Numbered from the stretch's first letter, positions 8,836 through 18,211 are shown. The stretch: DNA of 64,000 bases from Mucilaginibacter inviolabilis (GCF_011089895.1 NZ_JAANAT010000001.1:1116001-1180000), one strand, 5' to 3'. Made by a program: numbers and translations. Notes: generated by a model not told the origin, from the sequence alone.

Positions 8836-8914
8836 AACTCGAATTTTAAGAATTTAAGAATTGCCAGAATTGATCTAAAATTCCACTAATTCTTAAATTC
8901 TTAAAATTCGAGTT
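8836..8914. repeat. Perfect 27-bp inverted repeat between convergent genes
   Basis: Arms at 8836-8862 and 8888-8914 (starting AACTCGAATTTTAAG) are perfectly complementary, with a 25-base loop. It sits between the stop codons of the acyl-CoA dehydrogenase and the GH1 gene and probably serves as a bidirectional transcription block, although no T-tract follows. Confidence 0.8.
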
Positions 8915-8927
8915 CAGATATATTCTA

Positions 8928-10292
8928 CTATTCTACCGATAAAAATTCCCCGTACCATCTCCCAGATGCCTTAACAATACGTTGTTGGCTGTCATGATCT
9001 ACGTAGATGATTCCGAAGCGGGGATGATAGCCTTCGGCCCATTCAAAATTATCAGTCAACGTCCAGATAAAGTAACCATTTACTTTGCAGCCTTCATTTT
9101 TGGCCTTTAAAACCTGGCGTATATAATTCTGAAGATAGTGCAAACGTTGAGGGTCATCAACTTTGCCTTCATTCACCACATCCGGAAAAGCGGCGCCATT
9201 TTCGGTAACGATAATGCTTTTTATCTGCGGGTAAGCATCAAATTTTTTGATCATATGATAAATAGACGGCGGATGAACTTCCCAGCGCATAGCCGTAAGC
9301 TGCTCAACTTTTCTATCCTCGGCCTTTACCATTTTGGCGTTGATGTAAGGTGTAAAAAAGGAGTATTTTACAATTTCGCGGGTATAATTCTGAATGCCTA
9401 TAAAGTCAAAATCAAAATGCATGTTATCTTCATCGCCCGGCAGTACATATTTCTGGATGGTCTTCAGTATTGGTAACTCCTTTACAGGGTAGCCCATGCC
9501 TAAAATAGGTTCAATAAATAACCGGTTTATCAGGGCATCAGCTCTTACTGCGGCAGCAACATCGCGTGGTTTATCGGTAGCGGGTTCAATTTGCGAACAG
9601 GAAAATGTAGTACCTATTTGTGCTCCGGGTACTAATTCCCTCAATATTTTAGCACCGGTAGTTATACTGAGAACTACATGATGTATGGCCGGGATAAAAT
9701 TCCGGATGCCGCTTCTGCCGGGAGCGTGGATGCCAAAAAAGTACCCGGCTCCTGTAAAAACAACAGGTTCATTCATCACCATCCAATGTTTTACACGGTC
9801 GCCAAAGCTTTGGGCGCACAGGGTCGTAAATTCACTGAACCAGCCGATAACTTCGCGGTTTGTCCAGCCTCCTTTTTGCTCCAGTATCTGCGGCAAATCC
9901 CAATGATAAACGGTAATCCATGGCTCTACCCCTTTTTCAAGGCAATAATTGATAACCCGGTTATAATAATCAATACCTGCCTGGTTTACTTCGCCGGTAC
10001 CGTTGGGTAAAAGACGCGACCAGGATATGGAAAACCGGAAATTAGGGATATGAAGCTGTTTGATGAGGTCTATATCCTCTTCATACCGGTTATAAAAGTC
10101 GCAGGCTGTACGGGCATGATCGGCATTGAGTATTTTACCTTTTTTATTAGTAAAAGCATCCCATACAGATTCGCCTTTGCCATCAGCGTCATGTGAACCC
10201 TCTATCTGAAATGCAGCGGTTGAAACGCCCCAGGCAAAATCGGGGCCAAAGAGTTGTTGTTGGAGTGGAGTATCGAGATCAGTTAGTTCCAT
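8928..10292 (-). CDS. Family GH1 beta-glucosidase
   Basis: A 454-residue cytoplasmic glycoside hydrolase; no signal peptide is present. The acid/base Glu175 lies in MVMNEPV and the nucleophile Glu364 in IVTENGAAF, the two signatures of retaining GH1 enzymes. The N-terminal FAWGVSTAAFQIEGS motif is the GH1 family signature. It should hydrolyse beta-linked glucosides or galactosides from imported oligosaccharides. It is monocistronic and converges on the acyl-CoA dehydrogenase gene. Confidence 0.94.
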   Translation of the reverse strand: MELTDLDTPLQQQLFGPDFAWGVSTAAFQIEGSHDADGKGESVWDAFTNKKGKILNADHARTACDFYNRYEEDIDLIKQLHIPNFRFSISWSRLLPNGTGEVNQAGIDYYNRVINYCLEKGVEPWITVYHWDLPQILEQKGGWTNREVIGWFSEFTTLCAQSFGDRVKHWMVMNEPVVFTGAGYFFGIHAPGRSGIRNFIPAIHHVVLSITTGAKILRELVPGAQIGTTFSCSQIEPATDKPRDVAAAVRADALINRLFIEPILGMGYPVKELPILKTIQKYVLPGDEDNMHFDFDFIGIQNYTREIVKYSFFTPYINAKMVKAEDRKVEQLTAMRWEVHPPSIYHMIKKFDAYPQIKSIIVTENGAAFPDVVNEGKVDDPQRLHYLQNYIRQVLKAKNEGCKVNGYFIWTLTDNFEWAEGYHPRFGIIYVDHDSQQRIVKASGRWYGEFLSVE

Positions 10293-10723
10293 TAAATTGA
10301 GCTACGCAAAGCCCAAAATTGCGATTATATTTATGAAAGAAAAATTTAACGGACAACTTAATGTATGAAAGATGATCTCATACTTTTCAGGATCATCCAT
10401 TCGCGAACACTGCTGATCAACCTTGAAAAAATGGTGATGAATTTCATAACTATGTTTTTAAATATATAGTTAAAGGTAACATACTGGTATAACCTTATTG
10501 TAACAGTTATATTATCATATTATTAAACCCCGTTATTGTACGGTATTAATCAATACGTATGTTTTACTTAAAGTTAGTAAATTATTGTGAAACAAGTACT
10601 TATTTTAAGGAATAAGTTTTAAATGATTTACGCTTTGAAATAAACAGGATAAAAACAGATAAAATTCTGATTTTGAGTTTTGCAATTTAAGCTGGATACT
10701 TGTTTATCGTTATCTCTCATCTC
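10293..10723. other. Divergent intergenic region
   Basis: This 431-base region separates the GH1 gene (minus) from the DinB gene (plus) and must hold both promoters. It is AT-rich. A 34-codon open frame at 10365-10469 is present but has no promoter or composition evidence, so I do not call it. Confidence 0.4.
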
Positions 10724-11194
10724 ATGAAAACTCACTTTATTAAACTGTTCAATTATAACCGTTTTGCCAATGATCTGTTATTGAAAGCCATAACTGATGC
10801 TCATGTGCCTCCTAAACCATTACAGCTTTTTGCGCATTTGTTAACGGCCGAGCAGGTTTGGTACGACCGCTGCCATGGCTTGCCCAATAAATTTACCAGT
10901 CCCTGGTTTGATTATACTATTGAAGAGTGCACGCAGCTTGTTCCGGAGTGCCACGATCGATGGATAAGCTATTTAAATGACTTAACCAACGCCGATTTTG
11001 ATAGATTGATCAAGTATCAGAATTTTAGAGGCGACTATTTTCAGGACTCCCTGGCCGATATATTAACCCATGTAATTAACCACGGTACACATACCAGGGC
11101 ACAGATTGGTCAGCAGCTGAGATTAGCCGGTGCAGAAAGTTTACCTATTACTGACTATAGCTATTATTTAAGATTGCTGAGAAGCGACATTTAA
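10724..11194 (+). CDS. DinB-family four-helix protein
   Basis: A 156-residue protein of the DinB/YfiT superfamily. The opening MKTHFIKLFNYNRFANDLLL, the segment LFAHLLTAEQVWYDR and the C-terminal ILTHVINHGTHTRAQIGQQL supply three spaced His residues that bind a metal in this family. The start is the ATG at 10724; a TTG at 10700 in the same frame has no support. Members act as bacillithiol- or other thiol-dependent transferases or are uncharacterised; the activity here is unknown. Confidence 0.85.
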   Translation: MKTHFIKLFNYNRFANDLLLKAITDAHVPPKPLQLFAHLLTAEQVWYDRCHGLPNKFTSPWFDYTIEECTQLVPECHDRWISYLNDLTNADFDRLIKYQNFRGDYFQDSLADILTHVINHGTHTRAQIGQQLRLAGAESLPITDYSYYLRLLRSDI

Positions 11195-11310
11195 CCTGTT
11201 TATTTGCCATATTTGCCAATACATACTTCTATCAAGAAAAAGACCTATGAAACCATCATGAGCTAAGAGCCCATGACAGCTTCATTACCTTAAAAAAACA
11301 AAATACTCTA

Positions 11311-11721
11311 ATGAAAAAAATTAGTTTAGTGATTTTAACAGCTGTTGCTTTATGCAGCTGTGGAGATAATAAAAAACAGGAAAAATTACTTTTAGACAGT
11401 GTTATTGCTATTCATGATAAGGTAATGGGCAGCGACGAGCAATTGATGAAAAATAAAATGATCCTGGACAGTATTATCAAAAAAGCTCCTACTACTCTTA
11501 ACCTCGATTCAGCCAAACTGTATCTGAAAATTGTTGATGATGCTGATAACGCAATGAGCGATTGGATGCATAAGTTTGACGCCGAGAATAAAGGTAAATC
11601 GCATCAGGAAATCATTGATTATTTAACCGATCAGAAAAAAAAGATAGTGGTTATTGATTCGCAGATAAATAAAGCGGTTACTATTTCTAATAAATACCTC
11701 AATACAATCCCTAAAAAATGA
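11311..11721 (+). CDS. Small lipoprotein of unknown function, first gene of a SCO/cytochrome c operon
   Basis: A 136-residue protein with an SPII signal ending at Cys17 (ALCSCG). The rest is mostly predicted helix with heptad-like Leu/Ile spacing, ending in a basic tail. I do not recognise a domain. The stop overlaps the ATG of the SCO gene by four bases (ATGA), so it is translated together with the copper/heme genes that follow. A role in cytochrome oxidase assembly or periplasmic copper handling is suggested by context only. Confidence 0.75.
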   Translation: MKKISLVILTAVALCSCGDNKKQEKLLLDSVIAIHDKVMGSDEQLMKNKMILDSIIKKAPTTLNLDSAKLYLKIVDDADNAMSDWMHKFDAENKGKSHQEIIDYLTDQKKKIVVIDSQINKAVTISNKYLNTIPKK

Positions 11722-12371
11722 AAAACCTCATCTGTGCATTTATCATTATAGCATTTTACAGCGCCTGTAAACCAGGTAATACTGCCACTACTACGCTTCC
11801 AATTTTGGGCAACAGGGAGCCGGTTACCAAGACAGTTGATGGCAAACAGGTTACCGATACCGTATACTCTACTATACCGGCATTTAAATTTGTAAACCAG
11901 TATGCCGATACCATAACCAATAAAAGCCTGGATGGCAAAATATATGTGGCCGATTTCTTTTTCACTACCTGCCCGTCCATTTGCCCGGTAATGCACCGCA
12001 ATATGCTTAACGTATATAAGGAATTTAAAGCCGATGATAATTTCAGGATCATATCCCACACCATCGACCCTAAATATGATACCGTGCCCGTATTAAAAAA
12101 ATACGCCGACAAAATGGGTATCAGCGGCAACACCTGGTGGCTTTTGCATGGTACCAAAGAAGAAACCTACCAGATAGCTAAAAACTACCTGGTGTCGGTG
12201 CAGGAAAAAAATCCGCAGGGAGAATATATACACGATGGTTACTTTATTTTGGTTGATAAGCAAAAAAGGCTACGCGGCACTTATGATGGTACCGACCCGG
12301 CACAGGTAACCAAGCTAATTGCCGATATTAAAACACTAAAAACCGAACCCGATCAGGTTGCAGCTAAATGA
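11718..12371 (+). CDS. SCO1/SenC-family copper-binding lipoprotein
   Basis: A 217-residue membrane-anchored thioredoxin-like protein. The lipobox cysteine is Cys17 (FYSAC). The CxxxC metal site is Cys85 and Cys89 (TTCPSICPVM) and the third ligand His172 lies in IHDGYFILVD. SCO proteins deliver copper to the CuA site of cytochrome oxidase or keep its cysteines reduced. It overlaps both neighbours by four bases, in an operon with a lipoprotein and a mono-heme cytochrome c. Confidence 0.92.
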   Translation: MKNLICAFIIIAFYSACKPGNTATTTLPILGNREPVTKTVDGKQVTDTVYSTIPAFKFVNQYADTITNKSLDGKIYVADFFFTTCPSICPVMHRNMLNVYKEFKADDNFRIISHTIDPKYDTVPVLKKYADKMGISGNTWWLLHGTKEETYQIAKNYLVSVQEKNPQGEYIHDGYFILVDKQKRLRGTYDGTDPAQVTKLIADIKTLKTEPDQVAAK

Positions 12372-12790
12372 AATTAGCGTTTATAACAGGTATCGGCTTA
12401 CTAGTCATCGCTGCCCTGGTAGCTTCTTGCCAGAGCGATGAACAGGTTGAATTTAACCGCTATTATTCTGGTGGGAGTGTGTTATACTTAGCCCATTGCC
12501 AAAATTGTCATGGCGAAAAAGGCGAAGGCCTGCAGGCGTTGATCCCTCCTCTTACCGACTCTGTTTTTATGAAACAGAGCAGAGCGTCGCTGGCCTGTTA
12601 TATCAAAAACGGGCTCAAAGGAAAAATAGCTATAGCGGGTCGCGAGTTTGAAGGTGAAATGCCTGCCGCTGCCGATCTTTCGCCCATTGAAGTAGCCAAA
12701 GTATTAACTTATGTTACCAATTCTTTTGGCAACAAGCAGGGTTTAGTAAACCTTCAACAGGTTGAGGCAAATTTGAAAAATTGCAAATAG
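12368..12790 (+). CDS. Mono-heme cytochrome c lipoprotein
   Basis: A 140-residue protein with a lipobox at Cys21 (LVASC) and one heme-binding motif CQNCH at residues 44-48. The distal Met ligand is probably in GEMPAAADLSP. It is a class I cytochrome c domain anchored to the membrane, expected to pass electrons in the periplasm. It overlaps the SCO gene by four bases and is the last gene of the operon. Confidence 0.9.
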   Translation: MKLAFITGIGLLVIAALVASCQSDEQVEFNRYYSGGSVLYLAHCQNCHGEKGEGLQALIPPLTDSVFMKQSRASLACYIKNGLKGKIAIAGREFEGEMPAAADLSPIEVAKVLTYVTNSFGNKQGLVNLQQVEANLKNCK

Positions 12791-12803
12791 GCTCTGGCTA
12801 TAA

Positions 12804-12885
12804 AGGGTGTCATGCTGAGCTCCGTCGAAACATGGTGGGCAGGCCTCTGCGCTCTACCCTTCGACGGGGCTCAGCATGACACTCT
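12804..12885. repeat. Dispersed palindrome, family B (GTCATGCTGAGC type)
   Basis: Arms 12804-12829 and 12860-12885 are complementary at 24 of 26 positions, loop about 30 bases. Outer ends carry GTGTCATGCTGAGC. It lies between convergent genes, and the right arm reaches the TAG stop codon of the DUF3574 gene. A related GTCATGCTGAAC element is found at 40345. Confidence 0.8.
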
Positions 12886-13282
12886 AAGGTGTTTTACTAA
12901 CAAATTGAACGTCAGTTTTGCTATCAGAGCGTAATACGCTTTGCTGCCTGAACCGGCGGATATACAATTGGGCAATGCTATCCAGTGCGGCATTCCGTTG
13001 CTTACTTGGTTTTCCAAAAAAGGTAGCCACCTTGGTTGGTTCGGTTATGGTTACTTTTGTTTTGGTATCCTTCCAGCGTCCGTCGGCATTCCATTCGGTG
13101 TAGCCTTCGGGAAAAAAATGACTGATCACACTGTCGCTAAAATTTTTCCATTGTTGTTCGCTAACCTGCCCGCCATCGGGGATATCTCTTCCAAAAAACA
13201 GATCTGTTCGCTGATAAGTAGCACAAGAGGCTAAACTAAGGCAAAATAAAACAGGCAAAAGTCGATAGGTATTCTTTTTCAT
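12884..13282 (-). CDS. DUF3574 lipoprotein
   Basis: A 132-residue protein with an SPII signal ending at Cys20 (LASCATYQRTD). The body matches the DUF3574 pattern: LFFGRDIPDGGQVSEQQWKNF, then FFPEGYTEWNADGRW and a final stretch with a repeated Lys/Arg-rich helix. Function unknown. It converges on the cytochrome c gene across an inverted repeat, and its stop codon abuts that repeat. Confidence 0.82.
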   Translation of the reverse strand: MKKNTYRLLPVLFCLSLASCATYQRTDLFFGRDIPDGGQVSEQQWKNFSDSVISHFFPEGYTEWNADGRWKDTKTKVTITEPTKVATFFGKPSKQRNAALDSIAQLYIRRFRQQSVLRSDSKTDVQFVSKTP

Positions 13283-13402
13283 AGGTATAAAAGGTTTGGG
13301 CGGCGATCAAAAATAATAAAAAAATAAAATTTAACTATTGTTTACGAGCTTTAATTGATGGTTACAAAGGACTTAGTTATTTCAATTTTAAAATATCCAC
13401 GC

Positions 13403-13498
13403 GTCATTGCGAGGCACGAAGCAATCTCTATACTATACAGAGAAATATTTGCCTTGTGGATTTGCCTAAGTAGAGATTGCTTCGTGCCTCGCAATGAC
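13403..13498. repeat. Dispersed palindrome, family A (copy 2)
   Basis: Perfect 28-bp arms at 13403-13430 and 13471-13498 with outer ends GTCATTGCGAGG. The segment ACGAAGCAATCTC and the following ATACTATACAGAGA are shared with copy 1 at 5563. It lies just upstream of the rnpB promoter. Confidence 0.85.
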
Positions 13499-13535
13499 CC
13501 TAGAGAGAGTCTGATCATCTTCCCTAAAAAATCCT

Positions 13536-13543
13536 TACCTTTG
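13536..13543 (+). promoter_or_regulatory. -7 box of rnpB
   Basis: TACCTTTG matches TAnnTTTG and lies about 7 bases before the expected 5' end of RNase P RNA. Confidence 0.65.
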
Positions 13544-13548
13544 TCCCC

Positions 13549-13925
13549 GCAAAACGTTCTATCGCTGCTATCATGTATAGCGGAGGAAAGTCCGGGCAAC
13601 ACAGAGCATCCTGCTTCCTAACGGGAAGGCGCCGGCAGCCGGCGACAGCAAGTGCAACAGAAAACAAACCGCCACGATTTATCGGGGTAAGGGTGAAACC
13701 GTGAGGTAAGAGCTCACGACGTTTCCGGGCGACCGGAAATGATGGTAAACCTCAGGAGTTGAAAAACCAAATAGGTCCCGGAAGTGGAGCTGCTCGCTTC
13801 CGCAATGCCTTCGGGTACTACTCCGGGATGGGTAGGTTGTTTAAACCTGTCAGCAATGGCAGGGCCAGATTAATGATAGAAATTGCTTTTTAAGCAATAC
13901 AGAACCCGGCTTACAGATTTGCTGC
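13549..13925 (+). ncRNA. rnpB: RNase P RNA, class A
   Basis: This is the catalytic RNA that removes 5' leaders from precursor tRNAs. The universally conserved block GAGGAAAGTCCGGGC is at about 13584-13598, and its partner near the 3' end, ACAGAACCCGGCTTACAG, is at about 13901-13917; together they form the P4 core. The length of about 375 nt fits bacterial type A. A promoter -7 box precedes it and an intrinsic terminator follows. The ends are given to within about ten bases. Confidence 0.95.
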
Positions 13926-13935
13926 TGAATTATAT

Positions 13936-13968
13936 AACCCTTTCCTGCAAACAGGAAGGGGTTATTTT
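13936..13968 (+). terminator. Intrinsic terminator of rnpB
   Basis: AACCCTTTCCTG and CAGGAAGGGGTT form a 12-bp stem (one G-U pair) with a CAAA loop, followed by ATTTTTG. Confidence 0.9.
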
Positions 13969-14151
13969 TGTTACAAGCTCAAGTGTTTATTTTTCTATAC
14001 AAAATCTTATATATTAGCAAGCTAAACGAAGCCTTAAATTCAGAGCTCTAAGTCTGAAGTTTATTCTAAAATAATCTTCAATTGATGACTTAAAACTTAC
14101 AACTAAAGACTTCGGCATAAAAAACTACCTGAATTACATTTAATAAAAAAT

Positions 14152-15531
14152 ATGGCTAAAATTTTAATCATTGATGATGAGCGGGCGATCCGCAATACGC
14201 TCCGCGAAATATTAGAATATGAGGACTATGAGGTTGAGGACGTTGACAATGGTGTCGATGGATTGCAGCTGATAGAAAAAAATGATTATGACCTGGTACT
14301 GTGCGATATAAAGATGAACCGCATGGATGGCATGGAAGTGCTTACCGAAGGTCTGGCCATAAAACCCGATCTGCCTTTTATCATGATATCTGGTCATGGC
14401 ACGGTTGAAACGGCTATAGAGGCCAGCAAAAAGGGAGCGTTTGATTTTATATCGAAACCACCCGATCTTAACCGCTTACTGATCACGGTACGTAATGCCC
14501 TTGACCGCGGAAGCCTGGTTGTTGAGGCCAAGGTTTTAAAGCGTAAAGTTTCAAAGGTTCGCGAAATTTTGGGTAACTCTCAGGCCATTGTTAAAATAAA
14601 AGAAACTATTGACAGGGTTGCTCCTACCGATGCCCGCGTTTTGATTACGGGCGCAAATGGTAGCGGTAAAGAATTAGTTGCCCGCTGGCTACATGAAAAG
14701 TCAAACCGTTCATCCGCTCCTATTATTGAAGTTAACTGTGCGGCTATCCCATCGGAATTAATTGAGAGTGAGCTTTTTGGTCACGAAAAAGGTTCCTTTA
14801 CCTCGGCCATCAAACAACGTATCGGCAAGTTTGAATCTGCCAGCGGTGGCACACTTTTCCTGGATGAGATTGGCGATATGAGTCAATCGGCACAGGCCAA
14901 AGTTTTACGCGCTTTACAGGAAAATAAGATCACCCGTGTAGGAGGTGAAAAAGAGATAGATGTTGATGTACGGGTAGTTGCGGCTACGAATAAAGATCTG
15001 CTTAAAGAAATTGAGGCCGGTAATTTCAGGATGGACCTTTACCACCGTCTGAGTGTGATACTGATACACGTACCACCATTGATTGAACGTAAAGATGACA
15101 TTACCCTGCTTACACAGAGCTTCCTGGATGAGATCTGTAATGAGTATGGTATGCCTATTAAAAAAATATCTGATGCAGCCCTGGATGCCCTGAAAGCTTT
15201 ACCATGGACAGGTAACATCCGCGAACTCCGCAACATGGTGGAACGCCTGATTATCCTGAGCGATAAAACCATTACCGATAATGATGTAAAGGCATTTGCC
15301 AATCCTTCAGCACCAGCGGTTTCGGGTGGCGATGGTAATGGTGTGGCACAAACCGATTTTGACCAGTTTAATAATTTCCAGGAATACAAGGATTTTGCCG
15401 AGCGTGAATACATCAAATTCAAATTGGAAAAAAATAACTGGAACGTATCAAAAACAGCTGATGATATTGATATACAACGCAGTCACCTTTACAGTAAGAT
15501 CGAAAAATTCGGTTTAAAAAGAGGCGAGTAA
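14152..15531 (+). CDS. NtrC-family sigma-54-dependent response regulator
   Basis: A 459-residue activator. The receiver domain (1-120) has the phospho-acceptor Asp52 and the conserved Lys in ISKPP. The AAA+ domain (about 140-370) has the Walker A GANGSGKE with Lys173 and Walker B LDEIGD at 237-242. The sigma-54-contacting loop is GSFTSA at 214-219 instead of GAFTGA; the key Phe-Thr is kept. A Fis-type helix-turn-helix closes the protein (SKTADDIDIQRSHLYSKIEKFGL). No histidine kinase lies next to it, so its partner and targets are elsewhere. It is monocistronic with its own terminator. Confidence 0.93.
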   Translation: MAKILIIDDERAIRNTLREILEYEDYEVEDVDNGVDGLQLIEKNDYDLVLCDIKMNRMDGMEVLTEGLAIKPDLPFIMISGHGTVETAIEASKKGAFDFISKPPDLNRLLITVRNALDRGSLVVEAKVLKRKVSKVREILGNSQAIVKIKETIDRVAPTDARVLITGANGSGKELVARWLHEKSNRSSAPIIEVNCAAIPSELIESELFGHEKGSFTSAIKQRIGKFESASGGTLFLDEIGDMSQSAQAKVLRALQENKITRVGGEKEIDVDVRVVAATNKDLLKEIEAGNFRMDLYHRLSVILIHVPPLIERKDDITLLTQSFLDEICNEYGMPIKKISDAALDALKALPWTGNIRELRNMVERLIILSDKTITDNDVKAFANPSAPAVSGGDGNGVAQTDFDQFNNFQEYKDFAEREYIKFKLEKNNWNVSKTADDIDIQRSHLYSKIEKFGLKRGE

Positions 15532-15551
15532 TAAACTTATGAAATAATTTT

Positions 15552-15588
15552 AAAAAGTGATTGAACTTATGGTTTAATCACTTTTTTT
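15552..15588 (+). terminator. Intrinsic terminator after the NtrC-type gene
   Basis: AAAAAGTGATT (15552-15562) pairs with AATCACTTTTT (15576-15586) and continues into a T-tract. Confidence 0.85.
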
Positions 15589-15631
15589 ATTGGGTTAAAT
15601 TATCTACAATTGTAATAAACCCAATCACGTT

Positions 15632-16093
15632 ATGAGAACCACATTTTTATTATCGTTTTGCATTTTTGCCATTGCCGGCTGTACCCAGAAACCTGCCGAA
15701 ACAGAAAAATCTGTATCGCAACCACTTATTGGTACGTGGCATTTAATATCGAGCAAGAGCATTACCAAAGGAGATACCACGGTAACCACTCCCCCTAAAG
15801 ATCAGGAAATGGTTAAGATATTTAATGGAAGTGATTTTGCCTTCTTTACTCACGACTTAAAACAAGGAAAAGTTGATAAACCCGTTTTTAGTGCAGGCAG
15901 CGGTACCTATACTTTACAAGGTAACAACTACGCAGAGCACCTGACCTACTGCAATGCCCGTGAATGGGAAAATCGCGATTTTAAATTTACTGTTGAATTT
16001 AAACACGATACCCTGGTACAAAAAGGCATTGAAAAAATTGATAGTTTAAAAATTGATCACGAGATCATCGAAACCTACGTAAAGCTTCGTTAA
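15632..16093 (+). CDS. Lipocalin-like lipoprotein
   Basis: A 153-residue lipoprotein; the signal ends at Cys16 (IAGCTQK). The body begins with LIGTWHLISSKS, the G-x-W motif that opens lipocalin-like beta barrels, and continues with alternating strands to the end. This resembles the DUF4488/lipocalin-like families common in Bacteroidota. The ligand and role are unknown. Terminators flank it on both sides, so it is a single transcript. Confidence 0.75.
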   Translation: MRTTFLLSFCIFAIAGCTQKPAETEKSVSQPLIGTWHLISSKSITKGDTTVTTPPKDQEMVKIFNGSDFAFFTHDLKQGKVDKPVFSAGSGTYTLQGNNYAEHLTYCNAREWENRDFKFTVEFKHDTLVQKGIEKIDSLKIDHEIIETYVKLR

Positions 16094-16136
16094 AGCTTAG
16101 GATCTGTTTCAAAATTTCCGTATTTTTGTATATGCC

Positions 16137-16176
16137 ACAGCCCGGTTTCCCTGATCAAAAAGGGAAATCGGGCTGT
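16137..16176 (+). terminator. Intrinsic terminator after the lipocalin-like gene
   Basis: A 16-bp stem (one G-U pair), arms 16137-16152 and 16161-16176 starting ACAGCCCG, with an 8-base loop and followed by TTTAGTT. Confidence 0.8.
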
Positions 16177-16245
16177 TTAGTTAAGGAGAAATGATCCCGA
16201 AAAATCAATTGTTTGGTATGTATTTATTTGACAATCAATAAATTA

Positions 16246-16394
16246 ATACTTTTTAAAGTTTTTAAAACGTATCAAAACGGGACTGTAATTTGTTAAAAAG
16301 TGTTAAAATGAGGGGTTTTGAACAAGTTTTGGGCAGTTTTTACCCCGTTTTTGAATCGAAAAGTGTTAAAATTTAAGGTTTAAAAAGTTTTTTC
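16246..16394. repeat. 148-bp AT-rich dispersed repeat (copy 1)
   Basis: This non-coding block shares with 53439-53586 the start ATACTTTTTAAA, the middle TTTGTTAAAAAGTGTTAAAA and a 34-base identical end (16359-16392). The order and spacing of the blocks are the same in both copies. It lies upstream of a glycosidase lipoprotein gene. No hairpin or ORF is evident. Confidence 0.8.
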
Positions 16395-16468
16395 TGATAT
16401 GGTGAGACAGTTAATGGCCATAGCCTCCTGGTAAAAAAGCTAAATAGCGAATTTGATCAGAAACTGAT

Positions 16469-16476
16469 TATCTTTG
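16469..16476 (+). promoter_or_regulatory. -7 box of the glycosidase gene
   Basis: TATCTTTG matches TAnnTTTG and ends 12 bases before the ATG at 16489, leaving almost no leader. Confidence 0.55.
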
Positions 16477-16488
16477 CATTAGCCCCAT

Positions 16489-18165
16489 ATGAACGTACTA
16501 TTGTCAAAAACAGCTAAAATGCTTGTGTCCTGTAAATTTACTGTCGTTTTATCCCTCACCTTATTATTTTTTAATAACTGCCGGACAGAAAAACTTAAAC
16601 CCACAAATGACGGCTCCAAAACTCCTGATGGTACCGTTATTTCAAAAGATACAACAACCGATGGCTCGCTTGTTCCGCATAGTGTAGCCTTAAAAAATAT
16701 GTTTGGTATTAATGCCTACGAATGGAACTTTTTGCAGGATCCCGCTAATCCTAATTTGAAAAGCCATATTTATGAGGCTAATATGGCTGTTATCAAGTCT
16801 TTTAGTTCAGTAAGACATTATATGAACTGGAATAAACTGGAAAATACTAAGGGCAATTACACCTATAATCCCACCAATAACGGCAGCTGGGATTATGACC
16901 TTATATATACCCGTTGCAAACAAGATGGTATTTTGGTTTTGGCTGATCTGAAAAATTGTCCAACCTGGCTGGAAAGCACCTACCCCGCTAATTTGCAGGA
17001 CAATGAAAATGTACCTGCTCCTTATGGGCTTGATAAAAGTAACCCGGCAACCTATGCCGATCAGGCGCGTACTGCTTTTCAATTTGCTGCAAGATATGGT
17101 TATAACAGTAATATAGACAAAGCATTGGTAAAAGTTGACAGCCGTCCGCGATGGACTAACGATCCGCCAAATGAGGTTAAGATCGGCATGGGGCTCATAA
17201 AATATATTGAATGCGATAACGAGCGCGATAAATGGTGGAAAAGTGCAGCCACGCAGCAAACTCCGGAAGAATACGCGGCAAATATGTCGGCATTTTATGA
17301 TGGTGACAAAGGTAAATTGGGTAATAATGCCGGTGTAAAAACCGCGGATCCCAATATGCAGGTAGTGATGGGCGGTTTGGCCACCTGCGATGTAAACTGG
17401 GTTAAAAGAATGGTAGAGTGGTGTCGGAAAAACAGAGGCTACAAAGCTGATGGCAGCGTCAATCTGTGTTTTGATGTGATCAATTTTCACTTTTATAATA
17501 ATGATGGTAATATCCTTACCCATTCCAGGGCAACTACCGGGGTGGCGCCAGAACTCTCGATGGCTGGCCAAATTGCCGACTCATTTGTGAAATATGCTAA
17601 TACGCTGCCTCAAAAGCCCGAGGTTTGGGTAACAGAAACAGGTTACGATATTAACCAGGGTAGTTATCAGAAAGCCATCGCCATTGGTGGCAAATCAGTT
17701 CTTTTGACTCAGGCAGATTGGATACTGAGAACGTCTCTTTTATATATCAGGCATGGTATCAAAAAAACATTTTATTATCAATTGCTGGATGATACCCCTG
17801 ATGTTGATGTTCAGTATGCTACCTCTGGTCTCGCCACAGACGCTAAGCCAAGAGCTGCCGCAGATTATATCCTGCAAACCAATGCGCTGATGGGGAATTA
17901 TGCCTATCAAAGTACTATAAATGCCGATCCTGTGGTTGATAAATATGTTTCTGACGGCAAAGTGATGTACGTTTTAATGATCCCTGATCAAAAAGGACGT
18001 ACTGCTGATTATACCCTTAACTTGGGTTTGCTGGCCTTGAAAGCTAATATTTATACCTTAAAAGCAGGTGCAAATGCCGTTGTCAAAACTCAGGTTTCCA
18101 CAACATTGGGTAAGGTAACCATAAAAGTTTCGGAGACCCCGGTGTTTGTAGAAGCAGCTAATTAA
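16489..18165 (+). CDS. Clan GH-A glycoside hydrolase lipoprotein
   Basis: A 558-residue exported lipoprotein. The signal [21 protein letters not shown] could start at the ATG 16519, which would give a more usual N-terminus than 16489; I keep 16489 because both lie after the promoter box. The body is a TIM barrel with [13 protein letters not shown] strands, a probable acid/base Glu after Asn in [11 protein letters not shown] and a probable nucleophile Glu in [10 protein letters not shown], the Asn-Glu plus Glu pattern of clan GH-A (GH39, GH30, GH5-like). A small beta-sandwich follows at about 470-558. The substrate cannot be named. It is not in a visible polysaccharide utilisation locus. Confidence 0.75.
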   Translation: MNVLLSKTAKMLVSCKFTVVLSLTLLFFNNCRTEKLKPTNDGSKTPDGTVISKDTTTDGSLVPHSVALKNMFGINAYEWNFLQDPANPNLKSHIYEANMAVIKSFSSVRHYMNWNKLENTKGNYTYNPTNNGSWDYDLIYTRCKQDGILVLADLKNCPTWLESTYPANLQDNENVPAPYGLDKSNPATYADQARTAFQFAARYGYNSNIDKALVKVDSRPRWTNDPPNEVKIGMGLIKYIECDNERDKWWKSAATQQTPEEYAANMSAFYDGDKGKLGNNAGVKTADPNMQVVMGGLATCDVNWVKRMVEWCRKNRGYKADGSVNLCFDVINFHFYNNDGNILTHSRATTGVAPELSMAGQIADSFVKYANTLPQKPEVWVTETGYDINQGSYQKAIAIGGKSVLLTQADWILRTSLLYIRHGIKKTFYYQLLDDTPDVDVQYATSGLATDAKPRAAADYILQTNALMGNYAYQSTINADPVVDKYVSDGKVMYVLMIPDQKGRTADYTLNLGLLALKANIYTLKAGANAVVKTQVSTTLGKVTIKVSETPVFVEAAN

Positions 18166-18196
18166 AACAGTATATCAAAATCTCATCCTAAAAAGC

Positions 18197-18204
18197 TATT
18201 TTTG
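18197..18204 (+). promoter_or_regulatory. -7 box of lepA
   Basis: TATTTTTG matches TAnnTTTG and ends 7 bases before the ATG at 18212, so the mRNA is predicted to be leaderless or nearly so. Confidence 0.55.
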
Positions 18205-18211
18205 CGGTTCA

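Noticed and set aside
10365..10469. 34-codon open frame in the GH1/DinB divergent region
   Set aside because: Hydrophobic and possible as a small peptide, but there is no matching promoter box or terminator, unlike the 56333-56425 peptide.
16807..17571. 254-codon frame on the minus strand
   Set aside because: It lies wholly inside the glycosidase gene, whose catalytic motifs and signal peptide show the plus frame is the real one.
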